From: Streptomonospora alba
Lineage (GTDB): Bacteria > Actinomycetota > Actinomycetes > Streptosporangiales > Streptosporangiaceae
Reading direction: 5' to 3'
DNA: 64,000 nt
Assembly: GCF_000826685.1 (NCBI RefSeq)
Contig: NZ_JROO01000006.1
Coordinates: forward strand, 186,001 to 250,000
Both the position numbers and the translations under genes were made by a program. Below are positions 54,047-62,979 of this stretch, one piece after another (positions within the stretch are counted from its first letter, which is position 1; each line of letters begins with the position of its first letter). Under the pieces are notes generated by a model. It searched no databases. It was not told the origin of the DNA and saw only the letters and a list, made by a program, of their open reading frames with translations.

Positions 54047-55210
54047 TTACTGGTAGGGGTCGGCGGAGTCGCGGATTCCGTCGCCGACGAAGTTCAGCGC
54101 CAGAACGGCCACCGTCACCGCGACTCCGGGCAGCAGCGTCCAGGGGGCGCCGGCGATCGAGTGGATGTTCTGCGCCTCCTGCATCAGCACGCCCCAGCTG
54201 ACGACCGGTGGCTGCAGGCCCAGGCCGAGGAAGGACAGCGCACTCTCGGCCAGGATCATCAGCGGGATCGACAGCGTCAGCGAAGCGACGATGTGGCTGG
54301 TGAAGGACGGCAGCATGTGCCGGCGGATGACACGGGAGCGGCCGCAGCCGTCCAACCGGGCGGCCAGCACGAAGTCCTCCTCGCGCAGTGACAGGAAGCG
54401 TCCGCGCACCACCCGGGCGAGGTCGGTCCAGCCGATCAGGGACAGGATCACCGTGATCGCGAAGTAGGTGGTCAGCGGCCCCCATTCACGTGGAACCGCC
54501 GCCGACAGCCCCATCCACAACGGGATGGTGGGGATGGACATGGTGAACTCGATCAGGCGCTGGATGAAGTTGTCGGTGCGTCCGCCGAAGTAGCCGGAGA
54601 CGCCGCCGAGGACGACGCCCAGCACGAACGACAGCGCGACGCCGACCAGGCCGATCGACAGCGAGACCCGCGTGCCGTAGACGATGCGCGAAAGCATGTC
54701 GCGGCCGTTGCGGTCGGCGCCCAGCAGATACACCCGCTCCTCGGGGTCCTGGGTCCCGAACAGGTGGGTGTCGGCGGGGATCACGCCCCACATCCGGTAC
54801 GGCGTGCCCTCGACGAAGAAGCCCAGCTCGACCTTGTCGGAGGTGTCGACGGTGTACTCGCGGGCGAGGGTCTCCTCGTCGCGCACGGAATCGTAGCCGT
54901 AGACGTGCAGCCCCAGGTCGAGGTCGCCGCCGGAGGTGTCGACGAAGTGCAGCCGCTGGGGCGGGGCGTGGGTGTGGGCGGCGCTGTAGTCGCCGGGGGT
55001 GGTGGGGGCGACGAACTCGCAGAAGACGCCGATCAGGGCGAGCATGCACACGACCGCGGCGCTGGCCATGGCCAGGCGGTGCCTGCGTAGCCGCAACCAG
55101 ATCAGCCGCCACTGAGAGGCGGCGCCGAGGGATTCGGCGGGGGCGCCGTCGGCGGTCTCTCCCGGCTCGCCGGAGGTACCTCGGCGCTTCAGGGGCAGGT
55201 TGAAACCCAT
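54047..55210 (-). CDS. ABC transporter permease, OppC/DppC type
   Basis: A 387-residue protein. A cytoplasmic tail leads into a first helix (LAMASAAVVCMLALIGVFCE), a periplasmic-type insert of about 120 residues, then LLGADRNGRDMLSRIVYGTR, the usual entry to the transport domain, four further helices, and the EAA-type loop FVLAARLDGCGRSRVIRRHM. The insert is larger than in peptide permeases, which fits the large binding protein. It follows the OppB-type gene by three bases. Confidence 0.9.
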   Translation of the reverse strand: MGFNLPLKRRGTSGEPGETADGAPAESLGAASQWRLIWLRLRRHRLAMASAAVVCMLALIGVFCEFVAPTTPGDYSAAHTHAPPQRLHFVDTSGGDLDLGLHVYGYDSVRDEETLAREYTVDTSDKVELGFFVEGTPYRMWGVIPADTHLFGTQDPEERVYLLGADRNGRDMLSRIVYGTRVSLSIGLVGVALSFVLGVVLGGVSGYFGGRTDNFIQRLIEFTMSIPTIPLWMGLSAAVPREWGPLTTYFAITVILSLIGWTDLARVVRGRFLSLREEDFVLAARLDGCGRSRVIRRHMLPSFTSHIVASLTLSIPLMILAESALSFLGLGLQPPVVSWGVLMQEAQNIHSIAGAPWTLLPGVAVTVAVLALNFVGDGIRDSADPYQ

Positions 55211-55213
55211 GGC

Positions 55214-56215
55214 TCAGACCTCCTCGGCTTGGGCGTGCCGGATGCGCGGGTCCCACCAGGCGAGAAGCAGGTCCGAGATGAGCGTCCCGACCAGCGTCAG
55301 CACACCCAGGACGAGGATGAACGCCCCGGCCAGGTACATGTCCTGGTTGCGTAGCGCCTGGAGTAGCAACGGGCCCGTGGTCTCGAGGCTGAGCACGATG
55401 GAGACCATGACCTCGCCGCCGACGATGGTGGGCAGCACCCACCCGATCGTGGAGATGAACGGGCTCATCGCCATGCGCACGGGGTACTTCACGATCACCC
55501 GCCACTCGGGCAGGCCCTTGGCGCGGGCGGTCACGACGTAGGGCTTGCGCAGTTCGTCGAGCAGGTTGGCGCGCAGCACGCGGATCAGCACCGCCGTTCC
55601 CGCGGTGCCGATGATCAGCACCGGCGCCCAGAGGTTGGAGACCACGTCGAGGATCTTGCCGAGGTTCCACGCGGAATCGGCGAACTCGGGCGAGACGATG
55701 CCTCCCACGCTCTCGCCGAAATAGGCGAAGGCGATCCACACGAACAGCAGCGCGAGCATGAAGTTGGGTGTGGCCAGGCCGATGAACCCGATGAAGGTGA
55801 AGACGTAGTCGCCGACGGAGTGCTGGCGCACCGCCGAGTAGATGCCGATCGGAATGGCCAGGCCCCAGCTGACGACGATGGTGGCCAGAGCCAGGGCGAC
55901 ACTGATGCCCACCCGGTCCCAGATGAGGTCGGAGACGTCGCGCTGGTACTGGAAGGACTGGCCGAAGTCTCCGTGGAGCACGATGCCGCCGATCCAGCGG
56001 AGGTACTGCACGAAGATCGGTTCGTCGAGGCCGTAGCGCTCCTCCAGCGCGCGGATCTGGGTCTGGTCGACCGACTGGCCGCGTGCGGAGAGTTCGGCGA
56101 TGTAGGTGGTCAGGTAGTTGCCCGGGGGCAGTTGGATGACCAGGAACGCCACCAGGGAGATGGCGAACATGGTCGGGACCATGTAGAAGAGCCTGCGGAT
56201 CACCAGTGCGCGCAT
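55214..56215 (-). CDS. ABC transporter permease, OppB/DppB type
   Basis: A 333-residue protein beginning MRALVIRRLFYMVPTMFAIS at the ATG at 56215, with GGAGG four bases upstream. It has six membrane helices; the loop VVTARAKGLPEWRVIVKYPV is the EAA motif that contacts the ATPases. LPPGNYLTTYIAEL and ERYGLDEPIFVQYLRWI are the usual N-terminal periplasmic landmarks. It is the first gene after the two LacI-type operators and probably heads the transporter operon of five genes. Confidence 0.92.
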   Translation of the reverse strand: MRALVIRRLFYMVPTMFAISLVAFLVIQLPPGNYLTTYIAELSARGQSVDQTQIRALEERYGLDEPIFVQYLRWIGGIVLHGDFGQSFQYQRDVSDLIWDRVGISVALALATIVVSWGLAIPIGIYSAVRQHSVGDYVFTFIGFIGLATPNFMLALLFVWIAFAYFGESVGGIVSPEFADSAWNLGKILDVVSNLWAPVLIIGTAGTAVLIRVLRANLLDELRKPYVVTARAKGLPEWRVIVKYPVRMAMSPFISTIGWVLPTIVGGEVMVSIVLSLETTGPLLLQALRNQDMYLAGAFILVLGVLTLVGTLISDLLLAWWDPRIRHAQAEEV

Positions 56216-56270
56216 GCCGCCTCCTTCGCGGTTCGGAGCGCGCTTTCGCCGAAGCGGCTGCACAGCGAAT

Positions 56271-56284
56271 GGATAGCGCTTACC
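56271..56284. promoter_or_regulatory. LacI-type operator 1
   Basis: GGATAGCGCTTACC, an imperfect palindrome around AGCGCT, typical of LacI-family repressors. It lies 56 bases before the OppB-type start. Confidence 0.65.
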
Positions 56285-56372
56285 GACCGAAAGCTCGCAC
56301 CTCTTCCGGCGGGCGCGCCCGGGTGCACCCGCAGGCGCGGCGCGGGGCGCCCCGGCGTGCGACCGGCAGCGC

Positions 56373-56386
56373 GGATAGCGCTTACC
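56373..56386. promoter_or_regulatory. LacI-type operator 2
   Basis: An identical 14-base copy of GGATAGCGCTTACC, 102 bases from the first (close to ten helical turns). It includes the stop codon of the Gfo/Idh/MocA gene. Two sites at this spacing would allow looping by a tetrameric repressor. No LacI gene is in the window. Confidence 0.65.
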
Positions 56387-57500
56387 ATGGCGTGCCGCCT
56401 CCGTGCATGCGCTCGAAGAACCGGCTCCCCTGACGGAGTTCGCCGGCGGTGATCGCGCGGTGCTGGGCGGCCGAGGCGTAGATGCCGGCCACCAGCCGCA
56501 TGGTGCGCAGCGATTCGGTGGAGGAGACCGGCGGGGCCTCCTTGGCCTTCAGTGCCGAGACCACGTGGGCCAACTGCGCGGAGTGGCCGCTGTTGACGCC
56601 GGCCTCCCCGGCCTCCCAGGCGGCCGCGATCTCCTCCGCGCAGCCCGGGGCCGGGGTGATGGTCCAGTCGTCGTCGCCGTATCCGTACAGGTGGCTCAGC
56701 TCGACGGTGGCACGCTCGAAGTCGACGCGCACATAGCTCTCCTCCCGCGGGGAGAGCACGCTGTTGATGATTCCCGCGACTGCGCCGTTGGCGAAGCTGA
56801 CGTGACCGACCGAGAGGTCCTCGGTCTCCATCTCCCGGGCTTGGCGCCGCGCGGTGGCCGATACCTCGCTCCAGTCGCCCAGCAGCGCCAGCAGCAGGTC
56901 CATCTGGTGGATACCGTGGCCCATGGTCGGGCCACCGCCCTCGGTGTCCCACCGACCGCGCCAGGGCACGTCGAAGTAGGCCTGATCGCGGTACCAGAGG
57001 GTGTGGCAGACCGCCACGAGCGGGCGTCCCAGCGCGCCGGCCTCGGCCATCGCCTGCACGCGCCGCGCGCCCGAGCCGAAGCGGTGCTGGAAGAGGGTCG
57101 CGAACCACGGCCCCTGGCCGGGAGGGCCTTCGGCGGCGGCCATCTCCTCCATCTCGGCCAGGCTGAGCGCCGGGGGCTTCTCCACCACGGCGCTGGCGCC
57201 GGCCCGAAGGCAGGCCAGCACCTGGCCGTGGTGCATTCCGGGGGGCGTGCACAGGTGCACCAGATCGGGCTGGACCTCGCGCAGCATCCGGTCCATGTCC
57301 GAGTAGCGCTGCGGAATGCCGTAGCGGTCGGTGAACAGCGCGAGGTTGTCGGGATCGACGTCGACGGCCGCCACCAGGGCGGCATCCTCGGGCATCGACT
57401 GCAGCGCCTCGACATGGAACCTGGCGATGTTGCCCGTACCGACGACGGCCACGCGCAGGCGGTCGGGCGCCTCGTAAGCCGTCTGGTCGGGTGTGTGCAT
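56382..57500 (-). CDS. Gfo/Idh/MocA family oxidoreductase
   Basis: A 372-residue protein with GGAGGAG just before its ATG. The N-terminal Rossmann domain opens RVAVVGTGNIARFHVEAL, with VEKPPALS carrying the family EKP motif (the Lys is catalytic); the C-terminal domain has GGGPTMGHGIHQMDLLLALLG with the conserved H..D pair. These enzymes oxidise or epimerise sugars and inositols with NAD(P). It lies directly upstream of the transporter genes on the same strand, 167 bases before the OppB-type gene, with both LacI-type operators at its 3' end. Confidence 0.92.
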   Translation of the reverse strand: MHTPDQTAYEAPDRLRVAVVGTGNIARFHVEALQSMPEDAALVAAVDVDPDNLALFTDRYGIPQRYSDMDRMLREVQPDLVHLCTPPGMHHGQVLACLRAGASAVVEKPPALSLAEMEEMAAAEGPPGQGPWFATLFQHRFGSGARRVQAMAEAGALGRPLVAVCHTLWYRDQAYFDVPWRGRWDTEGGGPTMGHGIHQMDLLLALLGDWSEVSATARRQAREMETEDLSVGHVSFANGAVAGIINSVLSPREESYVRVDFERATVELSHLYGYGDDDWTITPAPGCAEEIAAAWEAGEAGVNSGHSAQLAHVVSALKAKEAPPVSSTESLRTMRLVAGIYASAAQHRAITAGELRQGSRFFERMHGGGTPW

Positions 57501-58196
57501 TGCTCTCCTCCAGGGTGTGGACCGAGGGGGCCGGTCCGCCGCTGCGGGACACCTCGACCGGGGCACCGGCCGAGGCTTCGGCGGCTCGTGGGGCTGGTGG
57601 GACAGGGGGTCAGGGGCCGGGGGACCGAGGGGAGGACCGAAATTATCGGAACGAATGTCGCAATCTCTGGCGATCGAATTTACGGACACGTTCCCCCGGG
57701 GTCAATACCCGAATGAGAGGTGGCTCACGCCGGGGTGAATCGGGCGCGGGAACGCGCCGGTCGTATCGAGAGCGTTCGGTCGCGCGCTGATCTGCCCATC
57801 GAGTCCCGCGACACGGAAAGGAATCCAAGAACCCCGAAAGTATCGGTATACGTGGCGTATTCGACGACTCCTCGGGAGAGGGGCACGCATCAGCGGTCAC
57901 GACCGGGAGCCGGTGGCCGCCGAAGCCGGAGTGCGGCGGAGCGGCCGCGCTCGTGACGGGCGGCGCCGCGCCGACCTTCGGGCGCACGGCCTGGTGGGGA
58001 AAGCGACGCCTGCCGGTGCGGCGGCGACGGAGCGGTGCGGAGCCGACGGTCGAGGACCCCGGTGTCGGCGTCGGGCCGCAGGAGAGCGGCCGACCGCTCT
58101 CCCGGCGCGCGCTTGCGGCGGCGCCGGACCGCGATCGGCCGCTACGAAGCGTGATCCACCCTCGGGCGGAGGTTTCGGGCGGCTCGGAAGAAGGGG
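57501..58196. other. Gene-free region
   Basis: About 700 bases upstream of the Gfo/Idh/MocA gene. I see no supported gene. The part near 57640-57870 is richer in AT and may contain the promoter. Confidence 0.45.
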
Positions 58197-58437
58197 CGGC
58201 CCGCGGGAAAGGCGAGCGTTCCGACCGGAGGCCACCGGCCGACACGGGCCAGCCCACTCGGGGGGTCCCGAGGGGTCGTCCCCCCGAAAAACACAACGGC
58301 CCGCGAGGAAGGCGACCGGAGGTCGCCGACCAGCACGGGCCAGCCCACTCGGGGGGTCCCGGGGGGTCGTCCCCCCGAAAAACACAACGGCCCGTGGGGA
58401 AGGCGACCGGAGGTCGCCGACCAGCACGGGCCAGCGC
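58197..58437 (-). repeat. Tandem repeat of tRNA terminator module
   Basis: Units start at 58197 (100 bases), 58297 (91 bases) and 58388 (about 50 bases, ending at the tRNA). Each begins CGGCCCG and contains the GGCGACC/GGTCGCC stem region and CACGGGCC; the first two end with the run CCCCCCGAAAAACACAA. On the minus strand each full unit can form a terminator-like hairpin followed by T-rich sequence. A related single unit and a half lie after the tRNA at 43.5 kb. Confidence 0.8.
58377..58432 (-). terminator. Intrinsic terminator of the second tRNA-Lys
   Basis: On the minus strand GGCCCGTG pairs perfectly with CACGGGCC around an inner stem GGCGACC/GGTCGCC, followed by GTTGTGTTTTTC. This is the first of the repeated units read after the tRNA. 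Confidence 0.75.
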
Positions 58438-58438
58438 G

Positions 58439-58511
58439 TGCGCCATCAAGGACTCGAACCTTGAACCCACTGATTAAGAGTCAGTTGCTCTGCCACTTGA
58501 GCTAATGGCGC
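58439..58511 (-). tRNA. tRNA-Lys (anticodon CTT), second copy
   Basis: Identical over all 73 bases to the tRNA-Lys at 43485, with the loop CTCTTAA and anticodon CTT. The bases just 3' of the gene (GCACGCG) also match, so the duplication included flanking DNA. Confidence 0.95.
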
Positions 58512-58681
58512 CTGCCGCAGGGACCGAAGTGCGGAATCCCGCCTGTCCGGGCTTGCGACGGGTTAAACCTTAGCAGCCTCCGCGACCGCTCGCGAACCGA
58601 ATACGCCGCGCACGGTCGCGCGGCCCCCACTCCCCCGAGCCCGGCGGGTGAGGGCCGCGGACCGGTGTCCAGCGCCGGCAC

Positions 58682-58870
58682 TCAGGACCACGTGATGACC
58701 ACAGCGACGATGATGCCGATGGCCAGCAGCGCGCCGACTCCCGCGAGGATGTAGGGGGTGACAGGCCGCTTGGGAGCCGCCTCGGGCTCCTTGTTGTCCG
58801 TCACGAAGCGGCGGAACATCATGGTCGAGCCGGCGGGATCGCCTTGCTCTTCGTTGTTGTTGTCAGACAT
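58682..58870 (-). CDS. Small tail-anchored membrane protein
   Basis: A 62-residue protein: an acidic N-terminal half (MSDNNNEEQGDPAGSTMMFR), a short basic stretch and a C-terminal hydrophobic helix (YILAGVGALLAIGIIVAVVI) that ends two residues before the stop. That is the topology of a tail-anchored protein. No family recognised. It lies between the tRNA and the sugar kinase gene on the same strand. Confidence 0.6.
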   Translation of the reverse strand: MSDNNNEEQGDPAGSTMMFRRFVTDNKEPEAAPKRPVTPYILAGVGALLAIGIIVAVVITWS

Positions 58871-58992
58871 GGGAACGACCTTAGCGACTCGCAGACCCTA
58901 TTGGCTCCCCCGCTGGACGATATTTCCCGTTTTGTCCCAGTCCGTATTTTCACCGTGGGTCATCGGCGGACGACGGTCGACTGCGCGCCGTC

Positions 58993-59958
58993 TCACTCGG
59001 GGCGGTGGTCGACTGCTGCGGCGCGCCGCAGCAGTGCGGCGTGGGCCTGTCCCGGCGCTCCCGAAGCGCGCAGGGCCAGTCCCGCGGCGCCCAGCGCACC
59101 GTCGACCGCGCGAAGGGGGCCGGGGCCGCCGCGCTCGCGCAGCCCGGCGCGGACCGCGTCGGCGACCGGCCCGCCCTCCAGCACCGCGCCGGCCAGCACC
59201 ACGGGTTCGCCGGCGGCATCGGGTGCGGCCGCGGCGAGCGAGCGCAGCAGGCGCTCGGCGGCTTCGGCGACGATCCGCTCGGCGACGGCGTCGCCGTCGG
59301 CAGCGGCGGCCGTCACCACCGGCCCGAGTTCCCCGAGTTCGGCGGGGGCGCGGGCGTGGGCGGCGCGCACCAGCGCCGCGGCGTCGCCTGCGGGGACCTC
59401 CAGGGAGGCGGCGAGCCGCTCGCACAGCGCCGTAGGGCCGCCGCGCCCGTCGACGGCCGCCAGCGCTGCGCGCATCCCGGCCAGGGCCAGCCACACCGCC
59501 GATCCCTCGTCTCCCAGCAGCCAGCCGTTGCCGTCGCACCGGGACCGCACAGCACCGCCGCTGACGCGGGCCGCGACCGCTCCGGTACCCGCGATGAGCA
59601 CCGCGCCGGCGTCGGCGGAGGTGCCGGACGCGAAGGCGACGGCGATGTCGTCGGTGACGCGCGGGCCGCCGTCCAGCCCGAGGCGGTCCCAGGCCGCCTG
59701 CGCGACCTCGGCGGCCCGTGCCCGTCCCCCCGTGGCCGCGCCCGCCAGGCCGAACACCGCGTGGGAGACATCGGCCGCGTCCAGGCCCTCCAGCGCGCCG
59801 CGCAGCGCCTGTTCGAGCGCTGCGGCGGGATCGCCGCCGGAGAAGGCGTTGGCACCGGACGCCCTGCCGTAGCCGAGCACCTCGCCGTCGTGAGACACCG
59901 CCGTACACCGGGTGGAGGTGCCGCCGGCGTCGAGGCCGAGGACGACTCGCTGCGCCAT
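58993..59958 (-). CDS. BadF/BadG/BcrA ATPase, N-acetylhexosamine kinase-like
   Basis: A 321-residue protein of the actin-like ATPase fold. The phosphate 1 motif is VVLGLDAGGTSTRCTAV, an ADVSHAVFGLAGAATGG segment follows, phosphate 2 is VLIAGTGAVAA, then GNGWLLGDEGSAVWLALAGM and the adenosine motif VVLAGAVLEGGPV. This is the pattern of the N-acetylglucosamine kinase/BadF group. Together with the divergent murR-like and murQ genes, phosphorylation of MurNAc or GlcNAc taken from peptidoglycan is the likely role. The intergenic region to the regulator is 976 bases. Confidence 0.87.
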   Translation of the reverse strand: MAQRVVLGLDAGGTSTRCTAVSHDGEVLGYGRASGANAFSGGDPAAALEQALRGALEGLDAADVSHAVFGLAGAATGGRARAAEVAQAAWDRLGLDGGPRVTDDIAVAFASGTSADAGAVLIAGTGAVAARVSGGAVRSRCDGNGWLLGDEGSAVWLALAGMRAALAAVDGRGGPTALCERLAASLEVPAGDAAALVRAAHARAPAELGELGPVVTAAAADGDAVAERIVAEAAERLLRSLAAAAPDAAGEPVVLAGAVLEGGPVADAVRAGLRERGGPGPLRAVDGALGAAGLALRASGAPGQAHAALLRRAAAVDHRPE

Positions 59959-60934
59959 GGCGCCGATCCTAGCGGCGCACCGGCCGGCATGGGCCGAGTC
60001 GTGTTCCGCGGAGCGGCTCCGGTGGGAGACGGGCGGGCTCGCCCGCCACCGCCCGCGGGAGATGACCGGTATATGGCAGGACGCGGGGAAACCGACAGAC
60101 TGGTCGGCCGTCACTGAAAGCGTGCAGCGTGCAGGTGAAAGCGAATCGCCAGCGCGATGTAAGCCCAGGGCTCCACGGTGGTGGTTACAGGCGGTCCCGG
60201 CTGGTACTTCCCCGCGGCCGGTACGCGCCTTGGGTTCGAGCCGGGACCGCTGGGGGGCGTCTCGGCTCCCAGGGGCCGGAGGACGGCCGGCTCGTGGGTG
60301 AACGCGGCTCCCTCCTGGGAGCCGCACGTGCCTGGCGGGACGAACCGGGGAGGGTTGACTCTCGCCAGGCACGCCCCGCACCCGCTGCCGGATCGGCACG
60401 GCCTCTCCGGATGCCGGCCGGGTGCGGGGGCCGATCCCGCGACCGGTCGACGCGGACGCCCGCCGTCCCCGCGGCCCGGCTCGGCTCCTTCCTGCGGCGC
60501 CCCGCCCCGCCCCGTCCCCGGGCCGGGGACGGGGCGGGGCGCCGCGGCCCCGGCGCTCTCGCCGCGGCCGCCGGTGACCGCGGGTGAGCGATCACGCCCC
60601 GCGAACCGGCGCCGCCCCCTCGACAGCGCCCTCCCCTGCCCCGCCGATCACCCCCGGCCAGGAGTCGAACGCCGCGGCTCCGCCCGTTTCCGCACCGGCT
60701 CCCCGGCCCGATGGCAGGACCGGTGGGCCCGCCGCTCGCCGCCCGTGCGTCCACAGCCGCGCTGCGCCCCTGCCCACGGGCGCTCGCGTAGGCGATCATG
60801 GTATGGAGAATCGCACGGCACCCCGCCGCAGGTGCTCGGCCGTTCACGGCGGGCACCCGCGACCGGGGAGGACGCGGAAGTTCTCCGGACCACGCATTTG
60901 ACGGCACAAGTCGAACCGAAAGAAACGTTCCAAC
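59959..60934. other. Long divergent intergenic region
   Basis: About 980 bases between the kinase and the RpiR-type regulator, without a supported gene. It contains an 11-bp inverted repeat (60327-60337 with 60363-60373) and a very GC-rich hairpin near 60515-60556. Confidence 0.5.
60327..60373. repeat. Inverted repeat in the murR/kinase intergenic region
   Basis: CGTGCCTGGCG and its exact complement CGCCAGGCACG flank 25 bases. It may be an operator or form a stem in the leader RNA. Confidence 0.5.
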
Positions 60935-61993
60935 ATGGCGAATACGGCGAAGCCGACTGATTCGGACGGCGAAGCGACCCGGGACGACGGTCCCACCGGC
61001 CAGTCCGGACGCGGAGATTCCCCGGCGCCCACCACGCTGCTACGCATCCGCTCGCTCATGCCCTCCCTCGCGCCCGCCGAGCAGCGTGTCGCCCAGCGCA
61101 TCGTCGACGACCCCGAGCGCGTCGCCGCGTCCTCCATCACCCAACTCGCCAAGGACTGCGAGACCTCCGAGGCCACGGTCATCCGGTTCTGCCGCACCAT
61201 CGACTTCACCGGCTACCGCGAACTCCGCATCGCGCTGGCCACCGAGGCCGGGCAGGCGCGCGGCGCCGGAATCAGCGCCCGCGAGGTCGCCAGCGACATC
61301 AACCCCGACGACACCCTCGTCACCGTCGTCGAGAAGATCGCCTCCACCGACGCCCGCGCGGTCGAGGACACCGCCGCCCAGCTGGACACCGAGGTCCTGC
61401 AGACGGTCGTGGAGCGCATGGCGGCGGCGCGCCGCGTCGACATCTACGGAGTGGGCGCCAGCGCCTTCGTCGCCGCCGATCTGCAGCAGAAGCTGCACCG
61501 CATCGGCGTCACCTCCTTCGCCTGGTCCGACACACACGTGATGCTGACCAGCGCCGCCCTGCTCGGCGAGGACGACGTCGCCCTGGCGGTCTCGCACACC
61601 GGCACGACCATCGACACCATCAACGCCCTCGCCGAGGCGCGCCGCCGCGGTGCCACGACCGTGGCCATCACCAACTTCCCCCGCTCCCCCATCAGCGAGG
61701 CCGCCGACCACATCCTGACCACCGCAGCGCGCGAGACCACGTTCCGCTCCGGCGCCACGGCCAGCCGACTCGCCCAGCTCACGGTGATCGACTGCCTGTT
61801 CGTCGGGCTGGCCCAGTCCCGCTACACCGACAGCCGCACCGCCCTGGCCACCACCTACGACGCCGTGCGCGGCCTGCGCGTGGGCGAGGCCCGCCGGCGT
61901 CCGGGACCGCGCGCGGCAGGCGACCCGGCCGAGGACGCGGGCGCCGACCAGGACGGTGTCCCCCACGAGGACCGGAACGGAGACGCGCTATGA
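60935..61993 (+). CDS. RpiR/MurR family transcriptional regulator
   Basis: A 352-residue protein. After a disordered N terminus comes the HTH_6 domain (LAPAEQRVAQRIVDDPERVA, then ITQLAKDCETSEATVIRFCR) and a SIS sugar-phosphate-binding domain (RVDIYGVGASAFVAADLQQK, AVSHTGTTIDTINALAEARR, VAITNFPRSPI). It closely fits MurR, which represses murQ and responds to MurNAc-6-phosphate. The end of the gene overlaps the start of murQ (ATGA), supporting that role. The Pro/Asp-rich C-terminal tail of about 40 residues is unusual for the family. Confidence 0.9.
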   Translation: MANTAKPTDSDGEATRDDGPTGQSGRGDSPAPTTLLRIRSLMPSLAPAEQRVAQRIVDDPERVAASSITQLAKDCETSEATVIRFCRTIDFTGYRELRIALATEAGQARGAGISAREVASDINPDDTLVTVVEKIASTDARAVEDTAAQLDTEVLQTVVERMAAARRVDIYGVGASAFVAADLQQKLHRIGVTSFAWSDTHVMLTSAALLGEDDVALAVSHTGTTIDTINALAEARRRGATTVAITNFPRSPISEAADHILTTAARETTFRSGATASRLAQLTVIDCLFVGLAQSRYTDSRTALATTYDAVRGLRVGEARRRPGPRAAGDPAEDAGADQDGVPHEDRNGDAL

Positions 61994-62979
61994 CCCCACA
62001 GCAGAACGCCGCCGAAACCGAGGGCGGCGGCACGGCCGCGTCACCGGCTCCCCAGGAGATCGTGCGGGTGCCGACCGAGCGCCGCAACCAGGCCACCTAC
62101 GACATCGACCGACTGCCCACGCTGGAGATCCTGCGCGAGATCAACGCCGAGGACGCCACGGTGCCGCGCGCGGTCTCGGCTGCGCTGCCCGAGCTGGCGA
62201 AGGCGGTCGACCTCGGCGTCGAGGCGCTGCGCGGCGGCGGCCGCATCCACTACTTCGGTGCGGGCACGCCCGGCCGGATCGCCACCATGGACGCCGCCGA
62301 GCTGCCGCCGACCTTCGGCACCGAACCCGACGCGGTCCTGGCCCACCACGCCGGCGGCGCCACGGCGCTGGAGCGGGCGGCCGAGGGGATCGAAGACGAC
62401 GAGGAGCTGGGGCGCTCCGACACGGTCGGCCTGGGTGCGGGCGACCTGGCGGTCGGCCTGACCGCCAGCGGGCGCACGCCCTACGTGGCCGGGGCGCTGC
62501 GCGGGGCGCGGCGGGCGGGGGCGGCGGCCGTGCTGGTCAGCGCCAACCCGGATGCGCCGCTGGCCCGCGACGCCGACGTACACGTGTGCGTCGACACCGG
62601 TGCCGAGGTGATCGCGGGATCCACCCGGATGAAGGCGGGCACGGCGCAGAAACTCGTGCTCAACTCGTTCTCCACCGCGGTGATGGTGCGCCTGGGACGC
62701 ACCTACTCCAACCTGATGGTGGGAGTCAACGCCACCAACGCCAAGCTGCGCGGCCGGGCGATCACCATCCTGGCCGAGGCCAGCGGCATGGACGAGGACG
62801 CGTGCGCCGCCGCCCTCAGCAGTGCCCGGGGCGACACCCGCGCCGCTCTGGTCTCGCTGCTCGCCGACGTCGACACCACCCGCGCCACCGCCGAACTCGC
62901 CGCCTGCGACGGCCGGGTCCGCGCCGCTCTGCAGCGTATCGGCGACGGACCCGCGGGCGGGAGCGGCGAGCAGGGGTGA
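61990..62979 (+). CDS. murQ: N-acetylmuramic acid 6-phosphate etherase
   Basis: A 329-residue protein. The landmarks PTERRNQATYDIDRLPTLEI, RIHYFGAGTPGRIATMDAAE, PPTFGT, VGLTASGRTPYVAGALRGAR and the signature GAEVIAGSTRMKAGTAQKLV identify MurQ, a SIS-domain enzyme that removes the D-lactyl ether from MurNAc-6-phosphate to give GlcNAc-6-phosphate. The catalytic Glu of the family falls in the AAELPPTFG segment (E after AA) and the second acidic residue in ERAAEGIEDDEE. It is coupled to the murR-like gene and completes a peptidoglycan-recycling group with the divergent kinase. Confidence 0.95.
   Translation: MTPQQNAAETEGGGTAASPAPQEIVRVPTERRNQATYDIDRLPTLEILREINAEDATVPRAVSAALPELAKAVDLGVEALRGGGRIHYFGAGTPGRIATMDAAELPPTFGTEPDAVLAHHAGGATALERAAEGIEDDEELGRSDTVGLGAGDLAVGLTASGRTPYVAGALRGARRAGAAAVLVSANPDAPLARDADVHVCVDTGAEVIAGSTRMKAGTAQKLVLNSFSTAVMVRLGRTYSNLMVGVNATNAKLRGRAITILAEASGMDEDACAAALSSARGDTRAALVSLLADVDTTRATAELAACDGRVRAALQRIGDGPAGGSGEQG

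Noticed and set aside
58197-58437. CRISPR array
   Set aside because: Only two to three long units of about 90-100 bases without separate spacers; the units are terminators.
57897-58470. Repetitive peptides (GDLRSP...VFFGGTTPRDPP) encoded over the 58-kb repeats
   Set aside because: The periodicity comes from the repeated terminator DNA next to the tRNA; there is no ribosome-binding site and no protein-like composition.
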